56,677 nucleotides of DNA from Thermoanaerobacter uzonensis DSM 18761 (GCF_900129115.1 NZ_FQUR01000017.1:1-56677), one strand, 5' to 3'. Positions 42,600 to 52,927 are shown, numbered from the stretch's first letter. Notes: generated by a model from the sequence alone, not told the origin. Made by a program: numbers and translations.

Positions 42600-43970
42600 A
42601 TGAGTAAAATTTTTGATATTGATAGAAATGATGAATGCATTTGTGGAAGTGGAAAAAAATATAAAAAATGTTGTCTTCCTAACATAGAAAAAATTGAAAA
42701 AAGCCTTTTAAAAGAAATAGAAAAAGAAGATGGATTTTTGCCTTATGATTATGAATTTATACGAATACTAAGTATAATGTATGGAATTAAGCTAGATAGT
42801 AAAAATGAAGCTGTAAATATAGAAAGATTAACAGTATTGCTAATTGATTCATTGAGAGAAAGAAAACAACAACTAGAGAAACTTATTGAAGAAAATGAAA
42901 ATGAAGATGAAATAACCGAAGAGTTATTTAGAAGAATTGTAAGTATATTCAGAAAAAACGAAGGATTGAAAAACTTAAGAATCCCGGTTATTTCTATAAT
43001 AAATGTAGATCTTGATAATGAGGAAGAAATGGAAGGAGTTTTAGATGAAATATCTAATACATCTTTTTTAGAAAACTATTTATTGGATTTAGCCTATTCT
43101 CTACGTACAGAAAAATTTACCGAAGAAGAAATGAAAAATATCTTTATCTGGCTTTCGCTAGCAGTTATAGATAAAACTTATAAATTATTTGCAACGCCTA
43201 TCTTAGAAGCAACAGAATTTGACCTTATAGATGGAGAAGATGAATTAGAAAAAGTTTTAAATAATGCAGAAAAATTACCCCAAGATTTAATAAATAAGAA
43301 AATAATGGAAATATTCTACAAATATCCTATATTTGCCGAATATTTAAGTGCCAATATGTTTATGGAAATGGGAGATGATTTAAATTATCTTTTAGACCCT
43401 GAAATGGAAATTGAAATGCCATTTTATGTATTTTATATTTTTTATTTAAAGTTCCTTACAAAAGCTGCTGAACTCTTTAAAAAGAAAAACACAGAACAAC
43501 AAGAACTTTTTGATTCTATATTTGACGAAGTGATAGATGAAATTTTTGATGAAGATATAGTTGCAGAAAAAGTGTATTCTTCTATATTAGGCAAAATAGT
43601 AGAAATAGAAAAAACTACAAAAAATAATGACCTCAAAGAAAAGCTTCAAAACATATTAGAATTTTTAGCTATACCAACAAACTTCCAGATCAATTTAATG
43701 AAAATAAGATTTTTTATATCCCTATCTAAGTATGTTAATAATTTACCTCAAAGAATAGATGATAGCAATATGATTTTAGAAAATCTTGAACAGCTATTAT
43801 CAAGAAAATTTTTTAATGAATATATGGCCTATTTAGAGTCAAAGGATTTTGAAGAAGCACAATACTTAAAACAGCTTTACAATAAAATCGAAGAGCAAAA
43901 AGTGATTATATATGATAATATGAATGCAATCGTAAATGCATTGGTCAATTGTATATTATTAACAACATAA
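42600..43970 (+). CDS. SEC-C motif protein with acidic helical body
   Basis: A 456-residue protein. The N-terminal zinc-binding SEC-C motif is CICGSGKKYKKCC (residues about 14-26). The rest is helix-rich and acidic, with Glu/Asp-rich stretches (EENENEDEITEEL and DEVIDEIFDEDIV), and no other domain I recognise. SEC-C motifs otherwise occur at the SecA C-terminus and in stray proteins of unknown function. GGAGGG precedes the ATG. It is monocistronic, ended by a CCCCAC hairpin. Probable accessory gene. Confidence 0.75.
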   Translation: MSKIFDIDRNDECICGSGKKYKKCCLPNIEKIEKSLLKEIEKEDGFLPYDYEFIRILSIMYGIKLDSKNEAVNIERLTVLLIDSLRERKQQLEKLIEENENEDEITEELFRRIVSIFRKNEGLKNLRIPVISIINVDLDNEEEMEGVLDEISNTSFLENYLLDLAYSLRTEKFTEEEMKNIFIWLSLAVIDKTYKLFATPILEATEFDLIDGEDELEKVLNNAEKLPQDLINKKIMEIFYKYPIFAEYLSANMFMEMGDDLNYLLDPEMEIEMPFYVFYIFYLKFLTKAAELFKKKNTEQQELFDSIFDEVIDEIFDEDIVAEKVYSSILGKIVEIEKTTKNNDLKEKLQNILEFLAIPTNFQINLMKIRFFISLSKYVNNLPQRIDDSNMILENLEQLLSRKFFNEYMAYLESKDFEEAQYLKQLYNKIEEQKVIIYDNMNAIVNALVNCILLTT

Positions 43971-44079
43971 TAAAAGTACAATTGCTTATATAGCAATTGG
44001 TGGGGATAGTTGATTATAGAGATGTTGTCTTTTTGAGAAAGAGTGGTAAGAAAGTATAAATGACTATAAATAAACACAA

Positions 44080-44116
44080 CCCCACTTTTTATAGACAACA
44101 AAAAGTGGGGTAAAAA
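44080..44116 (+). terminator. Terminator of the SEC-C gene
   Basis: CCCCACTTTTT and AAAAAGTGGGG with a 9-base loop, followed by TAAAAAAG. A second hairpin CAATTGC/GCAATTG (43979-43999) lies just after the stop codon. Confidence 0.75.
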
Positions 44117-44150
44117 AGAAACAGAATAAATTTATATTATTTTTCTTTTT

Positions 44151-44402
44151 TTAATCACCTATTGTTGCAATTTGCCCTTCTTGATACCAATCTACATTTT
44201 TGCCAAACAGTTGACTTATTACTCTTAATGGAACCATAACCCTTCCATTAGTTTCAAAGGCAGGAGCATTGATTGTTTCTTTTTGGCCATTAGTTATCTT
44301 TTGAATGTTTAAGTTTAAGAATTTTTGTTATTGTATTAATTGCTTCATCTATTTGTCCACTTTGTAAGTAAGTTATAGCTTCTATCTTTAATTCTTAATT
44401 TC
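44151..44402 (-). pseudogene. Fragment of a copper-amine-oxidase-N-domain (stalk) protein
   Basis: Read leftward, the last 45 codons encode GRVMVPLRVISQLFG then KNVDWYQEGQIATIGD, the short copper amine oxidase N-terminal-like repeat of surface proteins. Upstream, in a shifted frame, LKIEAITYLQSGQIDEAIN continues the protein. A frameshift near 44300 and missing start mark it as a pseudogene. It abuts the truncated ABC-2 permease. Confidence 0.7.
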
Positions 44403-44407
44403 TGATT

Positions 44408-45442
44408 CTATGTTGTTGCTTTGGTTAAGTATTTTAAGTTATTTCCATCTCTCAAAATAACTAGAAAATACATAAGTAGGAAAATATCTTCAATTGCTCT
44501 TATGACAGTAAGCATTTGTTCCCTCGGAAAAATAAATCCTGACAATATTATGGTTGGAAGCAATACGAAAAATGCCCCCTGCATTGCTTGGGTTTGAGTC
44601 TGCGCTACTGTTGAGATAAGTATTCCTATTGCAAGAGCACAGGTTATAAAATCAAGTCCTAATAAAAACAATAGATATATATTACCTCTAACAGGCACGC
44701 CAAACCAATACATGCTAAGCCCTAAAACCATTAAAAAATCTGTGTAACCAATTAGAATGTAAGGTAAAAGTTTTCCAATCATTAATTCTGAAGATTTTAT
44801 AGGGGTTACAATCAATTGTTCTATTGTGCCCCTTTCTTTTTCTCTCACAAGCGCAAAAGCCGTCAATATTATGGTGATGTTTTGCATGATTAGACCCAAA
44901 AGCCACGGAATTGTAAACACTTGCGTGTTGAGTTCTGGATTGTATTCTACTTTTGTAGAAAGGTCTATTCCAATGGAAGGCATTTTCATGCCTTTGACTT
45001 TCAATTCTTTTTGTACAATATTGTTTGAAAACATTTGAGATATCATAATACCGCTTGATAAAGCAGTCCTTGCTGTTGTAGGATCAGAACCATCAATTTT
45101 AAGTAAAGGCTGTACCATTTTTACTTTATACTGCGAAAAATCCGGCGGTATAATAACCTTTCCTTCATCCAGCAAACGATTTAACTCATCTATACTACTT
45201 ACATAAAAATCCGGATTAAAATACAATGAATTTTTGTATGCTTCAATATAGTTTCTGCTTTCATAGGTCTTGCTTTGGTCAAAAACTGCCATTGGTATAT
45301 GGTCAACTTCTGTTGCAATAGCATAGCCAAAGAGCAAAAGCATTGTAATAGGCATAATAAATGAAATAACTAAACTTATCCTGTCTCTTCTTATATGTAT
45401 AATTTCTTTTTTAATAATTGCAAAAAGCCTCGTCTTATTCAT
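44408..45442 (-). CDS. ABC-2 type (YhhJ-like) permease, C-terminally truncated
   Basis: A 344-residue multidrug/export permease of the ABC-2 class. N-terminal KKEIIHIRRDRISLVISF, a long extracytoplasmic domain and VREKERGTIEQLIVTPIKSSEL are typical, as is SGFIFPREQMLTVI. The family usually runs about 370 residues; here it ends after YFLVILR with an unrelated tail (DGNNLKYLTKATT) fused to a pseudogene. The last helix is missing and its ATPase gene is broken, so it is probably not functional. Confidence 0.65.
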   Translation of the reverse strand: MNKTRLFAIIKKEIIHIRRDRISLVISFIMPITMLLLFGYAIATEVDHIPMAVFDQSKTYESRNYIEAYKNSLYFNPDFYVSSIDELNRLLDEGKVIIPPDFSQYKVKMVQPLLKIDGSDPTTARTALSSGIMISQMFSNNIVQKELKVKGMKMPSIGIDLSTKVEYNPELNTQVFTIPWLLGLIMQNITIILTAFALVREKERGTIEQLIVTPIKSSELMIGKLLPYILIGYTDFLMVLGLSMYWFGVPVRGNIYLLFLLGLDFITCALAIGILISTVAQTQTQAMQGAFFVLLPTIILSGFIFPREQMLTVIRAIEDIFLLMYFLVILRDGNNLKYLTKATT

Positions 45443-45445
45443 TAT

Positions 45446-45736
45446 TCATCATCCTTACGTATTTAATAAACACATCTTCAAGCGAATCAAGATTATTTTC
45501 TCTTTTTATCTCATAGAGGGGGTACCAAAAGCCATCAACTTCCCATTAAACATAAAAGCTGTGAGGCCACATATTTCTGCTTCTTCCATATAATGAGTAG
45601 TCAATAAAATTGACATACCATCATTAGCAAGGCTTTTTATGATATCCCAAAACATCCTTCTTGATAAAGGGTCCACTCCTGATGTAGGTTCATCAAGTAT
45701 AAGCAATTTAGGATAAGGGATTATTATAAATAACAA
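45446..45736 (-). pseudogene. ABC transporter ATP-binding protein, N-terminally truncated and frameshifted
   Basis: Read leftward: PKLLILDEPTSGVDPLSRRM (Walker B and D-loop), then TTHYMEEAEICG (switch region) and LMAFGTP. Walker A and signature are absent. A frameshift near 45515 is followed in another frame by SLEDVFIKYV, the normal C-terminus. The remnant ends just before the permease start, so it was the permease's ATPase. The left part was lost at the junction with the amidase fragment. Confidence 0.82.
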
Positions 45737-45770
45737 AATTAAAAATTAAAATCAACACAAATACGAAAGG

Positions 45771-45916
45771 GAAATAATTGCAGAAGGCTTAAAACTTTAT
45801 TTTTCAGTATTTGTAAAAGATGCTTTGTTCCCTTTAGGAGACTTACAGGCTGTAATGGGAGATGGAGAAGTAGGTGTATCAGGCGTAGAAGTAACTGGCT
45901 CAGTTACAGTAGAAGT
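45771..45916 (+). pseudogene. Acetamidase/formamidase gene fragment
   Basis: About 145 bases similar to the central part of the amidase gene (40270-40421): QAVMGDGEVGVSGVEVTGSV can be read, with internal deletions. It ends at AGAAGTT and continues directly into GTAACCCCACTTT, the sequence after the APC permease gene, so everything from mid-amidase to the permease end is missing in this copy. The junction has about 5 bases of shared AAGTT. Confidence 0.8.
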
Positions 45917-46131
45917 TGTAACCCCACTTTGTAATTAATACAAAAGTGGGGTATTTTGCATCCGCTTTTCTTATACCCATTCAAAAATCTTTTTGATACT
46001 TCTGTAGTAACTTCATGTGCTCCTTTTCCCTGCTTAATCACCTACTTAAATTTTACACTATCAATTAAAATTAACGCTATATCATTAAAACCTATTTGTT
46101 GTGATATAATAGAACAAAAGGAGTGTATTAC

Positions 46132-46455
46132 ATGGAGAACTTGAATATAAAAACTATAAAAAAGTTAATCTTGAAAGGCCAATGGTTTTTAAGTGAACAT
46201 GCTCTAGACAGATTAATCGAAAGAAACCTAAGAATATCTGATGTTTTAGTTTCAATTTTAAATGGTGAAATCATAGAAACATATCCAGAAGATCCACGTG
46301 GTGCTAGTTGTCTAATTTTAGGTAAAAAAGACAGCACTCCTATTCACACAGTTTGTGGTTTAATGAATGATAATTTGGTAATTATAACAGTTTATCTTCC
46401 CGAACCGCCCAAATGGATAGATGAGAGAACGAGAGGAGGTAAGTATTATGAATAA
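46132..46455 (+). CDS. DUF4258 domain protein (putative toxin of a toxin-antitoxin-like pair)
   Basis: 107 residues. SEHALDRLIERNLRISDVL and the later strands VCGLMNDNLVIITVYLPEP match the DUF4258 fold, related to the RelE/MqsR-like group. I chose the ATG at 46132, 8 bases after AAGGAG. The stop overlaps the region of the next gene's start. Paired with a YgiT-type zinc-finger protein it looks like a type II toxin-antitoxin-like module; function is inference. Confidence 0.75.
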   Translation: MENLNIKTIKKLILKGQWFLSEHALDRLIERNLRISDVLVSILNGEIIETYPEDPRGASCLILGKKDSTPIHTVCGLMNDNLVIITVYLPEPPKWIDERTRGGKYYE

Positions 46456-46681
46456 ATGTTTTAAGTGTGGTTGTGAAGAACTAATAAAAACAAAAGTCAC
46501 ACTCGAAAAATGGATTAATGGAAAACTTATTGTTGTAGAAAATGTTCCAGCATGGGTATGTAAAGAATGTGGAGAAAAATATTTTGATGCGGAAACTATG
46601 CTAAAGCTTGATGAGTATTTTTACGAAGCAGTACCAGAAAAAATTATTGAAGTCCCTGTATTTGAATATAAGGAAGGATAA
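46448..46681 (+). CDS. YgiT-type (MqsA-like) zinc-finger protein
   Basis: 77 residues with CFKCGCEEL and CKECGEKYFD, the two cysteine pairs of the YgiT/MqsA N-terminal zinc domain. The C-terminal helix-turn-helix of MqsA is absent, as in many small homologues. I chose the ATG at 46448 with GAGGAGGT just upstream; it overlaps the DUF4258 gene by 8 bases. Probable antitoxin partner of that gene (inference). Confidence 0.78.
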   Translation: MNKCFKCGCEELIKTKVTLEKWINGKLIVVENVPAWVCKECGEKYFDAETMLKLDEYFYEAVPEKIIEVPVFEYKEG

Positions 46682-46697
46682 ATATAAATAAACACAA

Positions 46698-46731
46698 CCC
46701 CCACTTTTTATATACAACAAAAAGTGGGGGT
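46698..46731 (+). terminator. Hairpin terminator after the DUF4258/YgiT pair
   Basis: CCCCCACTTTT and AAAAGTGGGGG flank a short loop. It is similar to the hairpins at 42098 and 44080. A strong T-run is lacking afterwards, so termination may be partial. Confidence 0.55.
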
Positions 46732-46821
46732 ACTAACAGTCTTAAAATTTTTAACTAAATTTAAATATGATTATATGATTAAACCATATTTTAGCATCTA
46801 CTCCACCGCAAAGGGTGGGCT

Positions 46822-49053
46822 CTAATATCCTATTGATTTAGTTTTTATAGATATACTGTTTTCTCCCTCTACATAATGAGATTTAGCTTTTAAAATTATT
46901 TCTCCCGACTTTCGTGTCGATTTTACATAAACTGCTCCTCTGCCAGCCTCTAATGTCAACGGATTTTCTCCAATCAGTTTTCCTTCACCTTCTATTTCAA
47001 ATGATACAGGTATATTAGCATATGGAAGAATAGAGCCGTTTTCATCTACAACACTTATAACAACCCGTGTACAATCAGCGCCATCTGCCATAATCTCATT
47101 ATCATCACAAGAAAGAATTAATTTATGTGGTTTCCCATATGGCCTTAATGTATGTCTTGCTACTTCCTTACCGTCTATCAAACCTACCGCAGTAATAGAA
47201 GCATTATTAACTCTTACCTCCATATAGTTGATTCCGCATTCCTTTATTGAAAATTCAAAAGGCGGATGTGGTAAACTAGGAAAGTCAACTCTATTGGGCA
47301 TTTGTCTTTTCACAAACTTATCGTTTATATAAAGTTCTACTTCTTCACAATTGCTAAATACAAGCAATTTGTCACCGTTCTCTTCCTCAAATGATGGTAT
47401 TAAGTACGAAGCTATAAACACATAGGGTCCATATAAGTGCGGGTCGGCTTGACTCATGTAAAAATGAGCTGCAAATTTTGGAAGTCTAAAAATATCACAG
47501 ACTCCGTGATAGCATATATTGTCTCCTGAACCAAAAGCACTCGTGGTATTATAATCAAATGCACACCAGCCTGATGCACCAGCCATGTTTGGTATCCCAT
47601 ATTGTTTGTCTTGAATAAGAGCATGCAACCTTGCATGAGTAATAAGTCGATTAAGGTTATCATAAGTTTTTGTCGGATACATGTGACCCATATATTCTGT
47701 TACCATATACTTTTTGTGATTTGGAAGTTGTATTTTGCCTTCTAAATTGTATATAAAGTCGTTATATGTAAATACATCCTCTAGCTTTTCACTATCTCTT
47801 AAATATCTAACACCACCTGTTGGTCTACTTCTGTCTAATTTATGAGCTATTTCATTCATTTCTTTATAAAAATCGTGGTCATCTAAAGACTCATTTATTC
47901 GCACACCCCACATAAATATACAAGGATGATTTCTATCTCTTAAAATCATTTCTTTTAAATTCTCTTTTGCAATGTTCTTCCAATTTTCATCGCCTATATG
48001 CTGCCATCCAGGTATCTCTTCAAAAACTAACAAACCTATCTCATCACATCTATCCAAAAATGAAACAGCCTGCGGATAATGTGACGTCCTAATATAATTT
48101 AATCCCAATTCATACTTTAGTATATCTGCATCTTTTCTTTGAACCCTATCCGGCATAGCACCGCCAACATAAGGAAAAGTCTGATGTCTGTTTAATCCTC
48201 TTAATTTTAAAGGTTCACCATTAATATAAAATTTGCCGTCATCTCTAAATTCAACTGTTCTTATTCCTATTCTAAAAGTATAATTATCTAAAATTTCATT
48301 CTCTGCAATAAGTTTTACAGACACATTATATAAATACGGATGATCTGGATGCCAAGTTAATGGATTCTCCATCTTTATTCGCTGTACAATCTCCTTTTGC
48401 ATGTCTTTAACATCAGTAACAAAAGATGAACACACAGCACCTTCTTTATTTATAACCTCTGTCAATATTTTTGCATTTCTTACCTCTTTACCTTCGATGG
48501 TTGTAGTAATTGAAATTTCCGCAACAGAATCTTGCAATTTATCAACAACAAAATAAACATCTTGTATATAAGTTTCATTTAAAATTTTCAACCATACATT
48601 TCTGTATATTCCACCAAACAACATGTAATCTACAAGATGACCTTCTGGAGGAATATCTTTATGTTCTCTTGAATCCACTTGTACAGCAATTAAATTTTTA
48701 AAATCGCCATATTTGACATATTCTGTAATGTCAAATTCAAAAGGTGTATATCCTCCTTTATGTTCTCCTACGAATTCGCCATTTACATAAACCTTCGCAA
48801 CAGTCATAACACCTTCAAAATGAATATAAACCTTTTTCCCTTTGTATCTCTCATCTACTTTAAAATGTTTTCTGTACCATGAAACAAACCTATAGTCTTC
48901 TTCTTTAAAATAGTGGTGAGGAAATGTTTTGTTTGCATGAGGAAGACTAACAACTTTAAAATTGCTCTCATCAAAATCAAATTTATGTGCATCATTTAAG
49001 TCTTCAGGAATATATAGCCAATCTACATTAAAATTCAATACTTTTCTACCCAT
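46822..49053 (-). CDS. Glycoside hydrolase family 2 (beta-galactosidase/beta-glucuronidase-like)
   Basis: A 743-residue GH2 enzyme: sugar-binding jelly-roll (VYVNGEFVGEHKGGYTPFEF), immunoglobulin-like domain, catalytic TIM barrel, and a C-terminal Ig-like domain. The acid/base is E388 in WGVRINES and the nucleophile is E453 in VTEYMGH. RTSHYPQ is the usual conserved loop. There is no signal peptide, so it is intracellular. It overlaps the GH36 gene by 8 bases. With GH36, beta-galactosidase activity on galactosides is likely. Confidence 0.85.
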   Translation of the reverse strand: MGRKVLNFNVDWLYIPEDLNDAHKFDFDESNFKVVSLPHANKTFPHHYFKEEDYRFVSWYRKHFKVDERYKGKKVYIHFEGVMTVAKVYVNGEFVGEHKGGYTPFEFDITEYVKYGDFKNLIAVQVDSREHKDIPPEGHLVDYMLFGGIYRNVWLKILNETYIQDVYFVVDKLQDSVAEISITTTIEGKEVRNAKILTEVINKEGAVCSSFVTDVKDMQKEIVQRIKMENPLTWHPDHPYLYNVSVKLIAENEILDNYTFRIGIRTVEFRDDGKFYINGEPLKLRGLNRHQTFPYVGGAMPDRVQRKDADILKYELGLNYIRTSHYPQAVSFLDRCDEIGLLVFEEIPGWQHIGDENWKNIAKENLKEMILRDRNHPCIFMWGVRINESLDDHDFYKEMNEIAHKLDRSRPTGGVRYLRDSEKLEDVFTYNDFIYNLEGKIQLPNHKKYMVTEYMGHMYPTKTYDNLNRLITHARLHALIQDKQYGIPNMAGASGWCAFDYNTTSAFGSGDNICYHGVCDIFRLPKFAAHFYMSQADPHLYGPYVFIASYLIPSFEEENGDKLLVFSNCEEVELYINDKFVKRQMPNRVDFPSLPHPPFEFSIKECGINYMEVRVNNASITAVGLIDGKEVARHTLRPYGKPHKLILSCDDNEIMADGADCTRVVISVVDENGSILPYANIPVSFEIEGEGKLIGENPLTLEAGRGAVYVKSTRKSGEIILKAKSHYVEGENSISIKTKSIGY

Positions 49054-51247
49054 TCTTAATACTCTCCTCCTTAAAATGCATCATAATACTCTGGAAGTCC
49101 CCTTTAAGTTCTGGAATTACTATCCCTGCATACATAAGTTCATCACCACTATATGCACTACCATCATCTTCTAAAACATAATTAAAATCTGGATTTATTC
49201 CTTTTAGACGAAGTCTTTTAATAGGTTCATTTGCTCCTTTCAAAACTTCAAAATAATAGAGCAAAAATTCTCTTTTATCCTCAGAAACAATCAACCAAGC
49301 ATTTTCATTCCCTTCAAAGGGACTTAACAATCGATAAAAATCTCCAAATTGCACCAGTTTTCTAATATCTTTATACTTTTTTACATATCTCTTTATTTCT
49401 TCTTTTTCTTCACTGGATAGATTTGTTAAATCAAGTTCAAAGCCAAAATTAGCTGACATTGCTACATGTGCACGTATTTTTAATGGCGTAATTCTGTGAA
49501 CTTGATGATTTGGTACAACAGATATGTGGCTTCCCATTGAAATAAGAGGATAAACTATACTTGTACCATATTGTATTTTAAGTCTTTCCACAGCATCCGT
49601 ATCATCACTGGTCCAAGTCTGGGGCATGTAATAAAGCATTCCAGGGTCAAAACGACCGCCACCACCAGCACAACTTTCAAACAAAACATCAGGAAACCTT
49701 GTCGTTATTTCTTCTAATATTCTGTAAAGTCCAAGAATATATCTGTGAGCAGTTTCTCTTTGCCTCTCTGGCGGCAAAAGTGCAGAGCCTATCTCTGTCA
49801 TATTTCTATTCATATCCCATTTTACATAACTTATATTGGCGCTTTCTAAAATATCTGAGACTACCTTTATAATATAATCTTGTACATCTTTTCGCGACAA
49901 ATCTAACACAAGTTGATTCCTGCTTTCACTTCTCGGCCTATCAGGTACATGTATACACCAATCAGGATGCTTTCTATATAGGTCACTATCAGGAGACACC
50001 ATTTCTGGTTCCATCCATAATCCAAATTTTAAACCTAAAGAATTTATGTCTTTTGCAAGGCCATCCAAACCACTCGGAATCTTTTCTTTATTTACAAACC
50101 AATCTCCCAGTGACGAATTGTCAGAATTTCTCTTCCCAAACCATCCATCGTCAAGAACAAACAATTCAATACCCAAATCTTTAGCTTCTTTAGCAAGTTC
50201 TTTAAGTTTTTCTTCGGTAAAATCAAAATAAGTGGCTTCCCAATTGTTTATAAGTATTGGTCTTTCTTTGTCCTTAAATTTACTTCTCATAAGTCTATTT
50301 CTGTACAGTTTGTGATAGGTATTTGACATTTTATTTAAGCCACTATCCGAATAAACCATAACGACTTCTGGTGTTTGAAATGTTTCACCTGGCTTTAGAA
50401 GCCATGAAAAATCAAATGGATTGATTCCCATAGAAACTCTTGCCATATTATATTGATCTACTTCTACTTGTGCCAAGAAATTGCCACTGTAAACCAGGCT
50501 AAATCCATAAACATCTCCATGCCATTCATCAGCATCTTTCCTTAAAAGTGCTATAAAAGGATTTTGCTGATGACTGCTTGCACCTCTTCTGCTTTCAATA
50601 GACTGAATTCCTGGTACAAGCGGTCTTTTTATAACATGTCTTTCTCTCGCCCAAGCTCCTGACAATTGAAGCATGTCAAAATTACTATCATTAAAATCAA
50701 CATTCATAGACAAAGCTCTTAACAATCTTATGTCTTCTTTTCCCATGTTTTCAAATCTCACTGACCTTGTTATAACATCATAATCCCTAAATGCTGTATA
50801 AATTAAAGTTACCTTTAATTTAGCTACTTTATCATACAATTCTAACTCAAGAGTATCAGCTTCATCTTCATTTTCAACATAAGTAGCCGGAAGCCCTTCT
50901 AATTTAGGCTTACCTTTATAGATTTTGTGAGACAAGTACCTTAGATCAGAAACAGTAGAACCGTTTTCAAGCTGAATTTGATATGCAGGACTCCTAAAAT
51001 CAGTATTACCATACGCAGGATACTCCTGTGGTAAAAAATCTAACTTTAACTGATTCCCAAAGTTAATAATATCATTATCTATACTTATATGGGGTAATTT
51101 TAATAAATGGTATATATTAGGAGTCTTTATTATTTTGCCAAAATATGCATGTAAAACAGCGCCATTTTTTAAAACATGTAAAATATAACTTGTATCTTTG
51201 GCAGTTAGGTAAAAAGTTTTTGTTTTATCATTAAAATGAATAGACAT
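49046..51247 (-). CDS. Alpha-galactosidase, glycoside hydrolase family 36
   Basis: A 733-residue GH36 enzyme that would hydrolyse raffinose, melibiose and galactomannan side chains. Motifs: FVLDDGWFG, GLWMEPEMVSPDSDLY, YVKWDMNRN (nucleophile D478), CAGGGGRFDPGM and WTSDDTDAVERL (acid/base D548). These residue numbers match those I recall for Geobacillus AgaA. It is cytoplasmic and overlaps GH2. A GGAGGG lies farther upstream than usual for the ATG. Confidence 0.92.
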   Translation of the reverse strand: MSIHFNDKTKTFYLTAKDTSYILHVLKNGAVLHAYFGKIIKTPNIYHLLKLPHISIDNDIINFGNQLKLDFLPQEYPAYGNTDFRSPAYQIQLENGSTVSDLRYLSHKIYKGKPKLEGLPATYVENEDEADTLELELYDKVAKLKVTLIYTAFRDYDVITRSVRFENMGKEDIRLLRALSMNVDFNDSNFDMLQLSGAWARERHVIKRPLVPGIQSIESRRGASSHQQNPFIALLRKDADEWHGDVYGFSLVYSGNFLAQVEVDQYNMARVSMGINPFDFSWLLKPGETFQTPEVVMVYSDSGLNKMSNTYHKLYRNRLMRSKFKDKERPILINNWEATYFDFTEEKLKELAKEAKDLGIELFVLDDGWFGKRNSDNSSLGDWFVNKEKIPSGLDGLAKDINSLGLKFGLWMEPEMVSPDSDLYRKHPDWCIHVPDRPRSESRNQLVLDLSRKDVQDYIIKVVSDILESANISYVKWDMNRNMTEIGSALLPPERQRETAHRYILGLYRILEEITTRFPDVLFESCAGGGGRFDPGMLYYMPQTWTSDDTDAVERLKIQYGTSIVYPLISMGSHISVVPNHQVHRITPLKIRAHVAMSANFGFELDLTNLSSEEKEEIKRYVKKYKDIRKLVQFGDFYRLLSPFEGNENAWLIVSEDKREFLLYYFEVLKGANEPIKRLRLKGINPDFNYVLEDDGSAYSGDELMYAGIVIPELKGDFQSIMMHFKEESIKNG

Positions 51248-51299
51248 AAAAACCGGGTATAACCCTTTCCCTCCTTAACAAATTATTTTTTAGGTTTTT

Positions 51300-51337
51300 G
51301 CAGAACCCCAAAATCCTCATAAATTAAGGGGTTCTGC
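51300..51337. repeat. 10-bp-stem hairpin near the transposase remnant
   Basis: GCAGAACCCC and GGGGTTCTGC are separated by 18 bases. No T-run follows on either strand, so it is not called a terminator. It may be an IS end. Confidence 0.5.
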
Positions 51338-51423
51338 TATATATTTTCAAAGGAATTACCCCCCCTTTTTTTGTCAAATTCTTATATAGAGAAATACAAA
51401 ATTCACAAAACGTAAGAAATCCT

Positions 51424-52927
51424 ATGAAAAACAAAGTAAGTAATTATCTCTTTACGACATTTATGACCATGTTCAATCTTTTTTTGAAGAAGACAAACCT
51501 TAGTTTATCAAGCTCTTTGAGTCTTTCGTCGATTTGTCTGAAATCATTTCACCTTCTTTCTACGACCATTATTACTCTCACACCAGTCGCCATAGGGAAT
51601 TTAGACTCGAATCTATGCTCTCTGCACTTATCATCCAAAAAATCCTTTCCATCCCTACTATTCAATTGCTCATCTATATCCTTAATCTATCTAAAGAATT
51701 GAGAGAGCTTTGTGGTTTCCCCAGAATCCCTAGCCCATCTCAATTCTCTAGATTTAAATCGCTTTCAGAACTCTTCTTCAATAATCTCGTCAATATTACT
51801 GAGCCTATTTGCCGTGAAATTAACTCTGCTCTCTCTAATATCTTAATTGCTGATACTACCGGCTTTGAACCTTATGTCAGTGAAAATAACACCAAATTCT
51901 TTGACTCTCTCTATCGCAATGTTAAAAAACTCTCTAAATCAAATCCAGATTTTGATGCTCATTCTCACGCTTGCTCTAAAAAATGCCTAAATATGCTTCT
52001 TCTAATCCTGATGCTAAAATTCTTAATATAAATGGTCATTATTGTTATTCTATTAAAGCTGCTGTTGTTACTAATAGCTTGGGCGTTGTTCAACATATCA
52101 GCTTTTATGATAATGATTTTTTTTGATATTGAAAATGCTAACCGCTGTTGAATCCAAAGATATATATGATTCTAAAACGTTAATCCCTCTCCTTGAGGAT
52201 TTCTTTAAGCTGCATCCCCATTTCTCCTATAGATATTTTTTGGGTGATGCTAGCTTTTGATGCTTTTGATAATTATAAATACCTCTTTTTAGAACATAGG
52301 ATAATCTCCATCATCCCTTTAACCCTCTGAAATTCTAAAAACCTACCTCATCCTGATATTGACTCTAATGGTATCCCTACTTGTCCACGTGATCCTTCTC
52401 TTAAAATGGTATGTGATGGTATTAAGCAGGAAAAGGGTAGAGCTACTCGCATTAAATGGTTGTGTCTTAAAGTCAGAAAAACTACATTAAATAGTAAAAC
52501 CTCTTATATCCTGGAATGTAATAACCTTTGTACCTCTTCTAAATGCGGTAGGATTTTTCACACTTTCCTTGATGTCAATTATAGAGCCAATACCATTATC
52601 CCTCGTAATTCTAAAAAGTAGTCTAAGCTCTACAAAAATCGCACGGTTATTGAAAAAACTATTGCTATTTTGAAAGAGTCCATGTTTGTTAATAATTTTA
52701 GGCTTAGAAATACCAAGTCAATTAAAGCTGACATTTTGCTTGCATGTATAACTCAGCACATTGGGTTAATTATTGATTTCTATTCTTCTATGTTTGAAAA
52801 TCTTGATTTGTCTCCAATACCTGAATTCCCTTCTTCTAACTCTGGCCGTAAAGGCTCTTACCACGCTCTATTTAGATCTGTTATCGTCATGAGGTCTGAA
52901 AAATTTGGTGAAATTTCTGATATTTAG
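51424..52927 (+). pseudogene. Decayed IS4/IS5-superfamily-like DDE transposase
   Basis: Broken over several frames with stops and frameshifts. Readable pieces in order: FYDHYYSHTSRHREFRLES, FPRIPSPSQFSRFKSLS, LIADTTGFEPYVSENN (first catalytic aspartate region), SLKMVCDGIKQEKGRATRIK and FVNNFRLRNTKSIKADILLA. The overall pattern resembles a transposase common in Thermoanaerobacter. The element lies between the sugar permease gene and GH36, splitting the galactoside operon. Exact ends are not defined. Confidence 0.85.

Noticed and set aside
51300-51337. Hairpin as an intrinsic terminator
   Set aside because: No T-run follows on either strand and the loop is long.
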